Positions 8,496 through 17,095 of a DNA stretch of 64,000 nt are shown piece by piece. The position numbers and the translations under genes were made by a program. Position 1 is the first letter of the stretch, and each line of letters opens with the position of its first letter. Origin of the DNA: Rhodococcus sovatensis (GTDB lineage Bacteria > Actinomycetota > Actinomycetes > Mycobacteriales > Mycobacteriaceae); contig NZ_CP147846.1 of the NCBI RefSeq assembly GCF_037327425.1, positions 4,402,001 to 4,466,000 on the forward strand, in the 5' to 3' direction. Below the pieces are notes generated by a model, which was not told the origin of the DNA, searched no databases, and worked only from the letters and a program-made list of their open reading frames with translations.

Positions 8496-8861
8496 ATGAA
8501 CGGTCGACGGGTTGGTTCGATGTCACTTCGTCTCGACGCTGCCTATTGCGCGGCGACCGCGATCTTGGTTGCGATGTTCGCACCGCTGCTCGCTGACCCC
8601 CTCGGTACCAGCCCCGTCGTGCTGGTCGTCGTGGCGCTCGTTGTTGCCGCGTGGGCAGCAATTCTGCGGTTCGGCTCGATACGATTCGCCCTTCGCCCGA
8701 TGCTATGGACTGTAATGACGGCCAACGTCGTCGGAACAGTAGCGATCGGGCTTTTGGCTCTGGTTGTTCCGAACACAGCACTGTCGATACTCATCGCCGC
8801 CGTCTCTGCCGAGGTTGCGGCGTTCGCCTGCAGTCAGGCACTATCGTTGCGAACCCTCTGA
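8496..8861 (+). CDS. Small four-helix integral membrane protein, unknown function
   Basis: The predicted 121-residue protein consists of about four hydrophobic segments: YCAATAILVAMFAPLLA, VVLVVVALVVAAWAAIL, WTVMTANVVGTVAIGLLALVV, and LSILIAAVSAEVAAFAC. The start is set at ATG 8496 after GGAG; ATG 8520 is an alternative. It resembles small DoxX-like or SPW-like membrane proteins of actinobacteria only in general architecture, so no function is proposed. It is convergent with the flavoprotein gene and stands alone. Confidence 0.6.
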   Translation: MNGRRVGSMSLRLDAAYCAATAILVAMFAPLLADPLGTSPVVLVVVALVVAAWAAILRFGSIRFALRPMLWTVMTANVVGTVAIGLLALVVPNTALSILIAAVSAEVAAFACSQALSLRTL

Positions 8862-8902
8862 TCGAATTCGGCGTCAGCGACGACAGTCTTCGACCAGGCG
8901 AC

Positions 8903-10567
8903 TCACGCCTGCGCGGCCAGCGCCCGACCCGCCTGTCGCCCGCCGAAGATGCAGCCACCCAGGAAGGTACCTTCGAGCGATCGGTAGCCGTGTACGCCGC
9001 CACCGCCGAATCCAGCGATCTCACCCGCGGCCCACAAACCGGGCACAGCGGATCCTTCGGTATCGAGGACCCGCCCGTCGAGGTCGGTCTGGATGCCACC
9101 CAACGTTTTCCGGGTGATGATGTTCAGTCGCACTGCGATCAGTGGACCGGATTTCGGGTCGAGGATCTTGTGCGGCGCGGCAGTACGAGCGATTCGCTCG
9201 CCGCGTGATCGTCGGGAGTTGTGGATAGCCGAGATCTGCAGATCCTTGGTGAACGGATTGTCGACTTCACGGTCACGAGAAACGATCTGGCGCTGCAGAT
9301 CGGCGAGGTCGATCAGGTCGTCCCCGGATATCCTATTCATTCCGACAACGAGCTCACGCAGGGAATCCGCGACGACGAAGTCCTCACCATTTTTCTTGAA
9401 GGCCTCGACCGGTTCGCTGGCGCCCGGCAGAACTCGTCCGAGCACCAGTTTGAGGTTCTTGCCGGTTATGTCGGGGTTCTGCTCCGACCCCGACAGTGCG
9501 AACTCCTTCTCGACGATCTTCTGCGTAAGAACGAACCAGGAGTAGTCGTACCCGCTGTCCTGGATGGCTTTCAGTGTGCCGAGGGTGTCGAATCCGGGGA
9601 AGTTCGGAACCGGGAATCGCTGCCCACGCGCATCGAACCACATCGACGAAGGCCCAGGAATGATTCGGATTCCGTGGTTCTTCCAGATCGGGTTCCAGTT
9701 CTTGATGCCCTCGGTGTAGTGCCACATCCGATCCTTGTTGACGAGCCGACCGCCTGCACGCTCGGTGATCCCGAGCATCCGGCCGTCGACATGCTCGGGA
9801 ACGCCGGAGATCATCGACTTCGGTGCCGCACCCAATCGCGCAGGCCAATTCTCGCGTACCAGATCATGATTCGAACCGATTCCACCTGCTGTCACCAACA
9901 CCGCTCCTGCGCGCAGATCGAACTCGCCGACCTCGACGCGGGTACTCCCCGAGCCACGCTCGGACGTGCTGGGCTCGAGGACTGCGCCACGCACGCCGTC
10001 GACGACGCCTGCTGTGTCGGTCAATTCGTCGACCCGATGGCGAAACGCAAAGCGCACAAGACCCTTGGCGGCTGCCTCGCGGACCCTCCGCTCGAACGGC
10101 GCCACGACGCCGGGGCCGGTACCCCAGGTCAAATGAAAACGAGGAACCGAGTTTCCGTGTCCTTCGGCGAGGTAGCCGCCTCGCTCGGCCCAGCCGACGA
10201 TCGGAACCCACCGCACGCCTTGCGCGTGGAGCCAGGACCGCTTCTCCCCTGCTGCGAAGTTCAGGTAGGCCTGCGCCCACTGGTGTCCCCAGTAGTCCTC
10301 ACCCGCTGGATCGTCGATTCCTCGGTCGAATGTCGCGCTTCCGAGCCAGTCCTGCCACGCCAATTCAGGCGAATCTTTGATCCCCATACGCCGTTGCTCG
10401 GGGGTATCGACCATGAACAGACCACCGAGCGACCAGAACGCCTGCCCACCGAGGTTCTGCTCCGGTTCCTGATCGAGCAACAGGACCCGCTTGCCTGCAT
10501 CAGCGAGCTCCGCGGTCGCTACCAATCCGGCAAGTCCCGCTCCCACCACGATCACGTCTGCGTCCAT
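8903..10567 (-). CDS. FAD-binding dehydrogenase of the ketosteroid dehydrogenase/fumarate reductase superfamily
   Basis: The 554-residue flavoprotein starts at ATG 10567 behind AAGGAGTG, directly before the dinucleotide-binding motif DVIVVGAGLAGLVATAELA. A second FAD-contact region GLWAAGEIAGFGGGGVHGY lies near the C-terminus, where 3-ketosteroid dehydrogenases have GLYAAGN. The family oxidises or reduces carbon-carbon bonds next to a carbonyl, but this subgroup has no agreed substrate. The divergent PucR-type regulator and the perfect palindrome between them point to inducible expression. An extension to 10624 is possible but lacks a better start. Confidence 0.82.
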   Translation of the reverse strand: MDADVIVVGAGLAGLVATAELADAGKRVLLLDQEPEQNLGGQAFWSLGGLFMVDTPEQRRMGIKDSPELAWQDWLGSATFDRGIDDPAGEDYWGHQWAQAYLNFAAGEKRSWLHAQGVRWVPIVGWAERGGYLAEGHGNSVPRFHLTWGTGPGVVAPFERRVREAAAKGLVRFAFRHRVDELTDTAGVVDGVRGAVLEPSTSERGSGSTRVEVGEFDLRAGAVLVTAGGIGSNHDLVRENWPARLGAAPKSMISGVPEHVDGRMLGITERAGGRLVNKDRMWHYTEGIKNWNPIWKNHGIRIIPGPSSMWFDARGQRFPVPNFPGFDTLGTLKAIQDSGYDYSWFVLTQKIVEKEFALSGSEQNPDITGKNLKLVLGRVLPGASEPVEAFKKNGEDFVVADSLRELVVGMNRISGDDLIDLADLQRQIVSRDREVDNPFTKDLQISAIHNSRRSRGERIARTAAPHKILDPKSGPLIAVRLNIITRKTLGGIQTDLDGRVLDTEGSAVPGLWAAGEIAGFGGGGVHGYRSLEGTFLGGCIFGGRQAGRALAAQA

Positions 10568-10650
10568 ACCCCACTCCTTCACTCGGTCACCCTCGACTGT
10601 GCTCATGGTGCACGGAGAACTCAACGAATTGGCGTGAACTGACGATACTG

Positions 10651-10669
10651 TTTGTCATCAGATGACAAA
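10651..10669. promoter_or_regulatory. Perfect 19-bp operator TTTGTCATC-A-GATGACAAA
   Basis: The palindrome has 9-bp perfect arms around a single central base. It sits between the divergent flavoprotein and PucR-type regulator genes, 25 bp before the regulator ATG. It is most likely bound by that regulator. Confidence 0.72.
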
Positions 10670-10693
10670 CTCGTTACGACAGGGTGTAGCTCG

Positions 10694-11869
10694 ATGGCCA
10701 GTGCTCGCGAGAACGTCGTCGCTCACATCGAACAAGACCTGACGGTTGTCGTCGCGGCGGCCGTCGACGCGATCCGGAAGTCGATCCCTGCATATCGAGA
10801 TCTTCATGGGGCCCAACTGGCTGATGTCGAAGCCATCGCGTTCTGGTCGCTGCGGCGGCTGATCACCCTGTGGTCGGACGGATCCGTGGTGGTCGACCAA
10901 CGAGATCAGAGCCGCTTCCGCGCGATCGGCGCAGCGCGGGCATCGGACGGACGACCGTTGACCGACGTACTCCGGGCGTACCGAGTCGCGTCGAGTGTGT
11001 TCTTGCGGCACGTCGGAGAGGCCTACCTCGATGACCTCGATCCCTCCGACGTCGTCGAACTCAGCGTCACCGTACTCGAGGCTGTCGACGCGATCTCCGA
11101 GGAGATCACCGAGGCGTACACCACTGCGCGCGAACAACTTACATCCAATCGCAACCAAGCACAGGCAACGTTGCTCGACGATCTCGTCGTCGGCCGTCGA
11201 ACTTCTCCCGGCGCCCTCGCCGACCGCTCCCGCGAGCTCGGCATCGAGCTACCGGCACACCCGCACCTTCTCGTCGCACAGACGATCGACTCACCGATCA
11301 CCGACAAGACCGTCGACGCGCTGCTGACAACGCTCGGAACAACACAGCGGACACATCTCTGCACCCGGCGCGATCGACGCGCAATTTTGCTGCTTCCCAA
11401 TACCGTCACCCTCCGCAGTGTCGACGACGCGTGCCGGACGCTGCTGTTGCACGGGTGCCTCGTAGAGAGAAGGCCACTCGGAGAAGTCAGCGCCTCCTAC
11501 AGAGTGGCGTCGGAAGCGCTCGACACCGCTCCCGCTCATGCGTTTCAGGAACGGTCCGTGCTCGACGAGGGGGATGCACAGCTACTGGCGCTCCTGACGG
11601 CGCGACCCACGGCGGATACGACGGCGGTAGTGCGGGCCGTACTCGGACCGCTGACCGAGGCCGCCAACGGTCATATTCTCGACGGCGTGGCGGCGTTCAT
11701 ATCCGCCGGGACTGCCACGGCCGCGGCGTCCGCGCTTCGGCTTCACCCGCAAACTCTGCGGTACCGGCTCCGTCGTGCCCGCGAGCTGACCGGCAGGGAT
11801 CCACGCCACGCGTGGCACCGGCTCGCCCTCGACACCGCACTTCAGCTCCGCCAACTCGCCAGTACCTGA
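10694..11869 (+). CDS. PucR/CdaR-family transcriptional regulator
   Basis: From ATG 10694 the protein has 391 residues. The N-terminal half is a helical sensor region of the RsbRD/GGDEF-like type found in PucR proteins. The C-terminal about 60 residues form the PucR helix-turn-helix (AAASALRLHPQTLRYRLRRA then ELTGRDP). A TTG at 10652 would place the start inside the operator and is rejected. The gene is divergent from the FAD dehydrogenase, which is the probable target. The ligand is unknown but presumably is the substrate or product of that enzyme. Confidence 0.85.
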   Translation: MASARENVVAHIEQDLTVVVAAAVDAIRKSIPAYRDLHGAQLADVEAIAFWSLRRLITLWSDGSVVVDQRDQSRFRAIGAARASDGRPLTDVLRAYRVASSVFLRHVGEAYLDDLDPSDVVELSVTVLEAVDAISEEITEAYTTAREQLTSNRNQAQATLLDDLVVGRRTSPGALADRSRELGIELPAHPHLLVAQTIDSPITDKTVDALLTTLGTTQRTHLCTRRDRRAILLLPNTVTLRSVDDACRTLLLHGCLVERRPLGEVSASYRVASEALDTAPAHAFQERSVLDEGDAQLLALLTARPTADTTAVVRAVLGPLTEAANGHILDGVAAFISAGTATAAASALRLHPQTLRYRLRRARELTGRDPRHAWHRLALDTALQLRQLAST

Positions 11870-11881
11870 GGGTGTCTCTTT

Positions 11882-13423
11882 TCAGTGCCCGCCGGTCAGG
11901 CGCCCGGTCAACCGGACATGGCGAGCGGCCGAGGCTGCGTCCAGACCGATGATCTCCGCGTGCTTACCCTTCGACTCGTACTTCGTGGTGATCGCGTCGA
12001 GCGTCGCAACAGTCGATGCGTCCCAGATGTGGGCGCCACTGAGATCGATGACCACGTTCTTCGGATCGTCGATGTAGTCGAATTGGTAGATGAGGTCGTT
12101 GCTCGATGCGAAGAACAGTTCACCGGTCACCAGGTAAACGCGGGTATCGACCAACCCGTCGTTGTTGGTGTCTTCCTCCGATACCTTGGTCACGTTCGTA
12201 AGGTGAGCCACCCGCCGGGCGAAGAGCACCATCGCGGTGACGACACCGACAACGACGCCATACGCGAGGTTGTGCGTTGCGACGGTCACCACGACCGTCG
12301 CTACCATGACCGCAGTTTCACTCTTGGGCATGCGCTGCAAAGTCTTCGGGTGAATACTGTGCCAATCCAACGTTCCGATCGCGACCATGATCATCACCGC
12401 AGCGAGTGCGGCCATCGGAATCAACGCCACGATGTCACCGAGTCCGACGACGAGGACGAGCAGGAAAATGCCCGCGAGGAAGGTCGAAATTCGGGTGCGG
12501 GCGCCGGAGGCCTTGACGTTGATCATCGTCTGACCGACCATCGCGCATCCCCCCATGCCGCCGAAGAAGCCAGTGATGACGTTCGCTACGCCTTGGCCCC
12601 AGCTCTCACGGGTCTTGTTCGAGTGCGTATCAGTGACGTCGTCGACGAGTTTGGCGGTCAGCAGCGACTCCAACAAGCCGACGATGGCCATGGCGAACGC
12701 GTACGGAGCGATGATGCTCAGCGTCTCGAGGTTCAGCGGGACATCAGGGAAAAGCAAGGAAGGCAAACTCGATGGCAAGTCACCCTCACCGCCGACGTTG
12801 GGAACATTGAACGCGAAGACCACAGTGGCGGCCGTCAGCAACACGATCGCCACCAAAGGGGCGGGGACGACCGAGGTGATCTTGGGAAGCAGGAACATGA
12901 TCAGCAGACCGGCGGTAACGAGCGGATACACCATCCACGGCACGCCGATGAGAACCGGAAACTGCGAGGTGAAAATCAGAATCGCCAAAGCGTTCACGAA
13001 CCCAACCATGACGCTGCGGGGAATGAACCGCATCAGCTTCGCTACGCCCAGCACTCCGAAAACGACCTGAAAGACGCCGGCGAGGATGACTGTGGCAATG
13101 AAGTAGTCGAGGCCGTACTCTTTCGCCACCGGTGCTATGACCAGTGCAATGGCGCCCGTGGCGGCGGAGATCATTGCGGGACGACCGCCGAGGAAGGCGA
13201 TGGATACGGCCATCGTGAAGGATGCGAACAGCCCGACTCGCGGGTCGACACCGGCGATGATCGAGAACGCGATGGCCTCAGGAATCAAAGCCAAGGCTAC
13301 GACCAGTCCGGCCAGCACCTCTGTCTTGAGCATCCGAGGGGACCTTAGAGCCCTCATCACCGTCGGAATTCGCTCCTCGGTGGGGCTGGGCACCGGTGAG
13401 GCTTTCGCTGCTGAGTGACTCAC
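11882..13423 (-). CDS. SulP-family anion transporter with STAS domain (copy 1)
   Basis: The protein of about 513 residues has 10-12 membrane helices opening with the SulP signature region LALIPEAIAFSIIAGVDPRVGL. A cytoplasmic STAS domain ends it (ELFFASSNDLIYQFDY through NVVIDLSGAHIWDAS). Members carry sulfate, bicarbonate, chloride or dicarboxylates. GTG 13423 follows GGAGA at 4 nt and is preferred to TTG 13453, giving an N-terminus much like the second copy. A long acidic linker (EEDTNNDG) before STAS distinguishes this copy. A CTACTCTT palindrome lies upstream. The paralogue at 18.3-19.9 kb is very similar over the whole length. Confidence 0.9.
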   Translation of the reverse strand: MSHSAAKASPVPSPTEERIPTVMRALRSPRMLKTEVLAGLVVALALIPEAIAFSIIAGVDPRVGLFASFTMAVSIAFLGGRPAMISAATGAIALVIAPVAKEYGLDYFIATVILAGVFQVVFGVLGVAKLMRFIPRSVMVGFVNALAILIFTSQFPVLIGVPWMVYPLVTAGLLIMFLLPKITSVVPAPLVAIVLLTAATVVFAFNVPNVGGEGDLPSSLPSLLFPDVPLNLETLSIIAPYAFAMAIVGLLESLLTAKLVDDVTDTHSNKTRESWGQGVANVITGFFGGMGGCAMVGQTMINVKASGARTRISTFLAGIFLLVLVVGLGDIVALIPMAALAAVMIMVAIGTLDWHSIHPKTLQRMPKSETAVMVATVVVTVATHNLAYGVVVGVVTAMVLFARRVAHLTNVTKVSEEDTNNDGLVDTRVYLVTGELFFASSNDLIYQFDYIDDPKNVVIDLSGAHIWDASTVATLDAITTKYESKGKHAEIIGLDAASAARHVRLTGRLTGGH

Positions 13424-13580
13424 AATTCTCCATTCATCATTGGTCGTGCTCAAAATTCTTCAGGCATGACAGCGCAGGGCGCCGGTGTGTATCGGTGGGC
13501 GCCCAGGGGCTTGTGTCGCGGAGCCGGATGGGCATCTCGCGGTCCGCGCTCGCGCGGAGTGACTAGGTAGAAGCTGCCTA

Positions 13581-13600
13581 CTACTCTTACGCAAGAGTAG
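13581..13600. promoter_or_regulatory. Inverted repeat CTACTCTT-N4-AAGAGTAG upstream of SulP copy 1
   Basis: A perfect 8-bp inverted repeat with spacer ACGC lies between SulP copy 1 and RNase J. Its core TCTTACG resembles the CTCTA-N9-TAGAG site (containing TTACG) upstream of the MerR gene at 16.9 kb. It may be a MerR-type site, though binding is inferred. Confidence 0.5.
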
Positions 13601-13732
13601 AGTTGAGGCAAATCGGCCTAGCCGACTGTGGCGAGTGCCACCATTGGGTGCACCTCAGGCCCCGATGGGGCATTGCGGTGTCCACGGACCTGGGGTGACG
13701 TCGCATTCGGACCCTCCCGTAACGTGAGTTTC

Positions 13733-15442
13733 ATGTCGAGAACCTCACGCTCACGAAAGTCACCGGCCAAGTCGGCGCCGCGGCCTACCGCTGCACCCAA
13801 GCCAGGACATCTTCGCGTCGTCGCGACCGGTGGTCTCGGTGAGATCGGCCGAAACATGACTGTGTTCGAGTACGAGGGCAAACTGCTCATCGTCGATTGC
13901 GGAGTGCTGTTCCCCGAAGAGCATCAACCGGGCGTCGACGTCATCCTCCCTGACTGGAGTTTCATCCGCGACCGGCTCGACGACGTCATCGCAATTGTGC
14001 TGACGCACGGCCACGAGGACCACATCGGTGGTGTCCCCTATCTCCTTCGCGAGCGCGGCGACATACCCGTCATCGGCTCCAGGCTGACGCTTCACTTCCT
14101 GGCCGCCAAGTTCGAAGAATTCAAGGTCTCGACCAAATTGGTCGAGGTGACGGCCGGCGAGACGCGTCAGGAAGGCCCCTTCGAACTCGAATTCCTCGCA
14201 GTCAATCACTCCATCCCGGACGGGCTCGCGATCGCGATCCGCACCGATGCCGGGCTTGTACTACATACCGGCGACTTCAAGATGGACCAGTTCCCGCTGG
14301 ACGGACGGATCACGGACCTGCGGGGCTTCGCCAGACTCGGCGAGGAGGGTCTCGACCTTCTGCTCATCGATTCCACCAACGCCGAAGTTCCGGGATTCAT
14401 GGTCTCGGAACGAGATCTGGTCCCGGCCATCGAGAAGGTGTTCCGCGAAACGTCGGGACGGGTGATCGTCTCCAGCTTCGCCAGCCACGTCCACCGCATC
14501 CAACAGGTCCTCGACGCCGCACACGCGCAGGGACGCAAGGTTGCGTTCGTCGGACGTTCGATGGTGCGCAACATGAAGATTGCAACAGATCTCGGCTACC
14601 TGACCGTGCCGGACGGCCTTGTGGTCGACCTCCCGAAGCTCAATCGCCTACCGGCGCACAAGATTACACTCATCTGCACGGGATCGCAGGGCGAACCTCT
14701 GGCTGCACTGTCGCGCATGGCCTCCGGTGAACACCAGATCAAGGTCGGCGACGGTGATACCGTTCTGATGGCCAGCAGCCTCATCCCCGGCAACGAAAAC
14801 GCCATCTACCGAGTGATCAACGGTCTGGTCGACAAGGGTGCGCACGTCGTCCACAAGGGCAACGCCAAGGTGCACGTCTCCGGGCATGCGAGCGCTGGTG
14901 AGCTCGTGTACTGCTACAACATCCTCGAGCCCGCCAATGTGCTTCCCGTGCACGGTGAATCACGGCACCTGCGCGCCAACGCCGACCTCGCGATCCGCAC
15001 CGGAGTCCCCCGAGATCGTGTGCTCATCGCCGAGAACGGTAGCGTGATCGATCTGCACGACGGCGTCGCCAGTATCACCGGTCGCACACCGATCGAGCTG
15101 ATCTACGTCGACGCCAGCTCCGTCGGCGGAGTGACCGAGGATTCCCTTGCCGAGCGTCGCCTTCTCGGCAGCGAAGGCGTCCTGACTGTCATTGCCATCG
15201 TCGACCCCGATACCGGATTGCTGGTCGACGACGTCGATTTCATCGGTCGCGGATTCGCCCACGACGCAAACACTTTCAAAGCGCTCGGGCCTGCGATCGG
15301 CAAAGCGCTCACCCGAGAGAGCGACAGCAGTGTTGCGTCGAGGGAGAGAATCGAAAGACGGATTGTTCAGGAAGCTGCCCGCTGGGCCAAGCAGAGCCTG
15401 GGCCGTCAGCCCCTCGTCGTTCCAGTCGTCGTAGACGGCTAG
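13733..15442 (+). CDS. rnj: Ribonuclease J
   Basis: From ATG 13733 the protein has 569 residues. It has the metallo-beta-lactamase fold with GLGEIGRNMTVFEYEGKLLI, the zinc motif LTHGHEDHIGG and the further ligands in VNHSIPD and LHTGDFK. The beta-CASP part includes SSFASHVHRIQQV and HVSGHASAGEL. RNase J processes and degrades RNA with 5'-exonuclease and endonuclease activity in the cytoplasm. A basic N-terminal tail (RKSPAKSAPRPTAAPK) precedes the core. Actinobacterial rnj usually follows dapA, so this location is unusual and a second rnj may exist elsewhere. Its TAG stop lies exactly at the left end of an IS element. Confidence 0.93.
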   Translation: MSRTSRSRKSPAKSAPRPTAAPKPGHLRVVATGGLGEIGRNMTVFEYEGKLLIVDCGVLFPEEHQPGVDVILPDWSFIRDRLDDVIAIVLTHGHEDHIGGVPYLLRERGDIPVIGSRLTLHFLAAKFEEFKVSTKLVEVTAGETRQEGPFELEFLAVNHSIPDGLAIAIRTDAGLVLHTGDFKMDQFPLDGRITDLRGFARLGEEGLDLLLIDSTNAEVPGFMVSERDLVPAIEKVFRETSGRVIVSSFASHVHRIQQVLDAAHAQGRKVAFVGRSMVRNMKIATDLGYLTVPDGLVVDLPKLNRLPAHKITLICTGSQGEPLAALSRMASGEHQIKVGDGDTVLMASSLIPGNENAIYRVINGLVDKGAHVVHKGNAKVHVSGHASAGELVYCYNILEPANVLPVHGESRHLRANADLAIRTGVPRDRVLIAENGSVIDLHDGVASITGRTPIELIYVDASSVGGVTEDSLAERRLLGSEGVLTVIAIVDPDTGLLVDDVDFIGRGFAHDANTFKALGPAIGKALTRESDSSVASRERIERRIVQEAARWAKQSLGRQPLVVPVVVDG

Positions 15443-15488
15443 AGCGTGTCTCCCAAATTTGAGAGGTGCTGTCAGCGATGATATTTCG

Positions 15489-15905
15489 ATGACGCGCGTG
15501 GGAGTGATCAGTGACGAGTTCTGGGAGATCGTCGAGCCAGTGATACCCACCGACGTGGGAAAACGTGGGCGGCGGTTCGCCGAGCACCGGCGAATTCTGG
15601 AGGGCATCGCATACCGATTCCGTACCGGGTGTCCGTGGCGAGATCTGCCGGAGGACTTCGGTCCGTGGCAGACGGTGTGGAAACGCCACCACCGATGGTC
15701 CTTCGATGGCACCTACGACGAGATGCTTGCCGCGGTGGCCGAGGTGTTCGGTCTCGACCCGGAAGAACTCGACGGCGATATCGGGGCGGTGCTCTCGATC
15801 GACTCGACCAGCGTCCGGGCGCATCAGCATGCGGCCGGTGCGCGAGCCGACACTCTCACAGGGGGCCTTGTCGAATTACAAGAAATCCGTCGACGAACCC
15901 GCTGA
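15489..15905 (+). CDS. IS5-family transposase, first frame (orfA)
   Basis: The 138-residue product has the N-terminal IS5/IS1031-type domain (FWEIVEPVIPTDVGKRGRRF) and the first catalytic aspartate in LSIDSTSVRAHQHAAGA. It ends in a short out-of-frame tail. A run GGGGGC at 15861-15866 lies just where the similarity moves to the second frame, so a full transposase probably needs +1 (or -2) ribosomal frameshifting there. The start is ATG 15489. Confidence 0.85.
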   Translation: MTRVGVISDEFWEIVEPVIPTDVGKRGRRFAEHRRILEGIAYRFRTGCPWRDLPEDFGPWQTVWKRHHRWSFDGTYDEMLAAVAEVFGLDPEELDGDIGAVLSIDSTSVRAHQHAAGARADTLTGGLVELQEIRRRTR

Positions 15906-16416
15906 CCACGCGTTGGGTCGATCTCGCGGAGGATTCACCACGAAGATCCATGCACTGACCGACCTGACGTGCTCGCCGGTGACGATGCTGCTGACCGGTG
16001 GGCAAGCCGGGGACAATCCACAGTTGGTGCCGTTGCTCGATGCCCACCGAGCTGCCGGTGGGGACCAGGACTACCGATTGCTCGCCGACAAGGCGTACAC
16101 CCATCCCAGTACCCGCACCGAACTGCGTCGCCGCAAGATCAAACACACCATTCCCGAGCGCAGCGACCAGAAGCAGCGACGGGCCGACAAGGGGTCCGCC
16201 GGTGGTCGTCCACCGGGTTTCGATCCGACGATGTACAAGCACCGCAACACCGTCGAGCGTGGCTTCGGGCGGCTCAAACAGTGGCGTGGTGTGGCCACTC
16301 GATATGACAAGTACGCCATGACATTCCTCGGGGGCGTTGTCCTGTGCGCGGCAGTTCTGCACTCCCGCAACCACAACCACCGCCCGGCGATGAAAACGAA
16401 AACGGACCCAATTTAA
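15862..16416 (+). CDS. IS5-family transposase, second frame (orfB)
   Basis: This frame supplies the rest of the DDE catalytic domain: HALGRSRGGFTTKIHAL, the second aspartate in RLLADKAYTHPS and the glutamate in NTVERGFGRLKQWRGVATRYDK. The frame is open upstream to 15565, but the meaningful part starts near the GGGGGC run where it overlaps orfA. It ends 1 bp before the right terminal repeat. All three acidic residues are present across the two frames, so the element may still be active if frameshifting works. Confidence 0.83.
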   Translation, partial: GALSNYKKSVDEPADHALGRSRGGFTTKIHALTDLTCSPVTMLLTGGQAGDNPQLVPLLDAHRAAGGDQDYRLLADKAYTHPSTRTELRRRKIKHTIPERSDQKQRRADKGSAGGRPPGFDPTMYKHRNTVERGFGRLKQWRGVATRYDKYAMTFLGGVVLCAAVLHSRNHNHRPAMKTKTDPI

Positions 16417-16451
16417 GAGACACGCTCTAGAGCGTCACATCCGGGCAGGCG

Positions 16452-16859
16452 TCAAATCTGCGCGGCAGCAGCGCGCGTCGATAGCAGCTCGGTGAGCTCT
16501 TCGGCGTAAGCGAGCTGCCTGCGCAGGTTGTTGCAGCTCTCCTCAGCCTTGGCGTGGCACTGCCGTACGAATGCAGCTGCGGAAGCACGGGCGTCGACAT
16601 CGGATGCACTGTCGGACAACGCGTCCAAGGATTCGAGCAGTTGCTTCATCTCGGCGAGCGTGAAATCGAGCGGCTTCATCCGTCGGATGACGAGCAAACG
16701 TTCGATGTCGGTTTCGGTGTAGAGCCGGAATCCGCCGACGCTACGAGCCGACGGTGTCACCAGGCCGACGTCGTCATAGTGGCGAACCGTGCGAATGGAC
16801 AGTTCGGTTCGCTGCGCCACTTCACCGATCTGCATATGCAGATCGCGGTCTTCCACCAT
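16452..16859 (-). CDS. MerR-family transcriptional regulator
   Basis: From ATG 16859 the protein has 135 residues. The MerR DNA-binding domain is at the N-terminus (MQIGEVAQRTELSIRTVRHY, about residues 8-75). A coiled-coil tail with an HAKAEESCNNLRRQLAYAEEL segment follows. The single cysteine there does not form a metal site. The upstream frame to 16949 lacks a better start. It is convergent with rnj across the IS element and lies between the two SulP genes. An inverted repeat CTCTA-N9-TAGAG stands upstream, so autoregulation is likely. Control of SulP copy 1 is an inference from a related palindrome there. Confidence 0.82.
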   Translation of the reverse strand: MVEDRDLHMQIGEVAQRTELSIRTVRHYDDVGLVTPSARSVGGFRLYTETDIERLLVIRRMKPLDFTLAEMKQLLESLDALSDSASDVDARASAAAFVRQCHAKAEESCNNLRRQLAYAEELTELLSTRAAAAQI

Positions 16860-16995
16860 GTGCTGCCTTTCTTGCCTGATCAGTTCGAACCCCGGGCCGT
16901 TGTTACCAAAGGGCTCGATCGTCTGCCCTGGCCGTCCCACTCTAGTCACGACGCATCCGACTACTACATCCCGCTGCGGATGTGCATCATTGCAA

Positions 16996-17014
16996 CTCTA
17001 CTGTTACGTTAGAG
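16996..17014. promoter_or_regulatory. Inverted repeat CTCTA-N9-TAGAG between MerR and GT87 genes
   Basis: The 19-bp dyad contains a central GTTACG and lies between the divergent MerR and glycosyltransferase genes. Spacing and symmetry suit a MerR-type operator sitting in a long-spacer promoter. Confidence 0.5.
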
Positions 17015-17095
17015 AACACATGTACTGTTTGCGGCATCGCAAACGACCGCCGACCGCATTCACCCCGGTGCACACCACAGCGAGGAGACGACTGC

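Larger units (their letters stand above)
15442..16427 (+). mobile_element. Complete IS5-family insertion sequence (IS427-like)
   Basis: The 986-bp element is bounded by perfect 11-bp terminal inverted repeats, GAGCGTGTCTC at 15442-15452 and its complement at 16417-16427; similarity continues weakly inward. A 2-bp target duplication TA flanks it (15440-15441 and 16428-16429). The transposase is split over two overlapping frames, as in this group. Because the target continued with GAGCGT, a 9-bp direct repeat CTAGAGCGT appears at both edges, and the RNase J stop TAG is preserved with or without the insertion. Confidence 0.88.

Noticed and set aside
9221..10642. 473-codon plus-strand frame opposite the FAD dehydrogenase
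   Set aside because: The minus-strand frame contains a dinucleotide-binding motif and a good start; the plus frame has no recognisable feature.
11885..13348. 487-codon open frame on the plus strand opposite SulP copy 1
   Set aside because: It is Arg/Asp/His-rich, has no domain and is the antisense shadow of a clear transporter. A similar shadow occurs opposite SulP copy 2, as expected from shared sequence and GC bias.
15440..16436. 9-bp direct repeat CTAGAGCGT as target duplication of the IS
   Set aside because: The terminal inverted repeats extend into the repeated bases, so the real duplication is TA. The longer repeat reflects a target that resembles the IS end.
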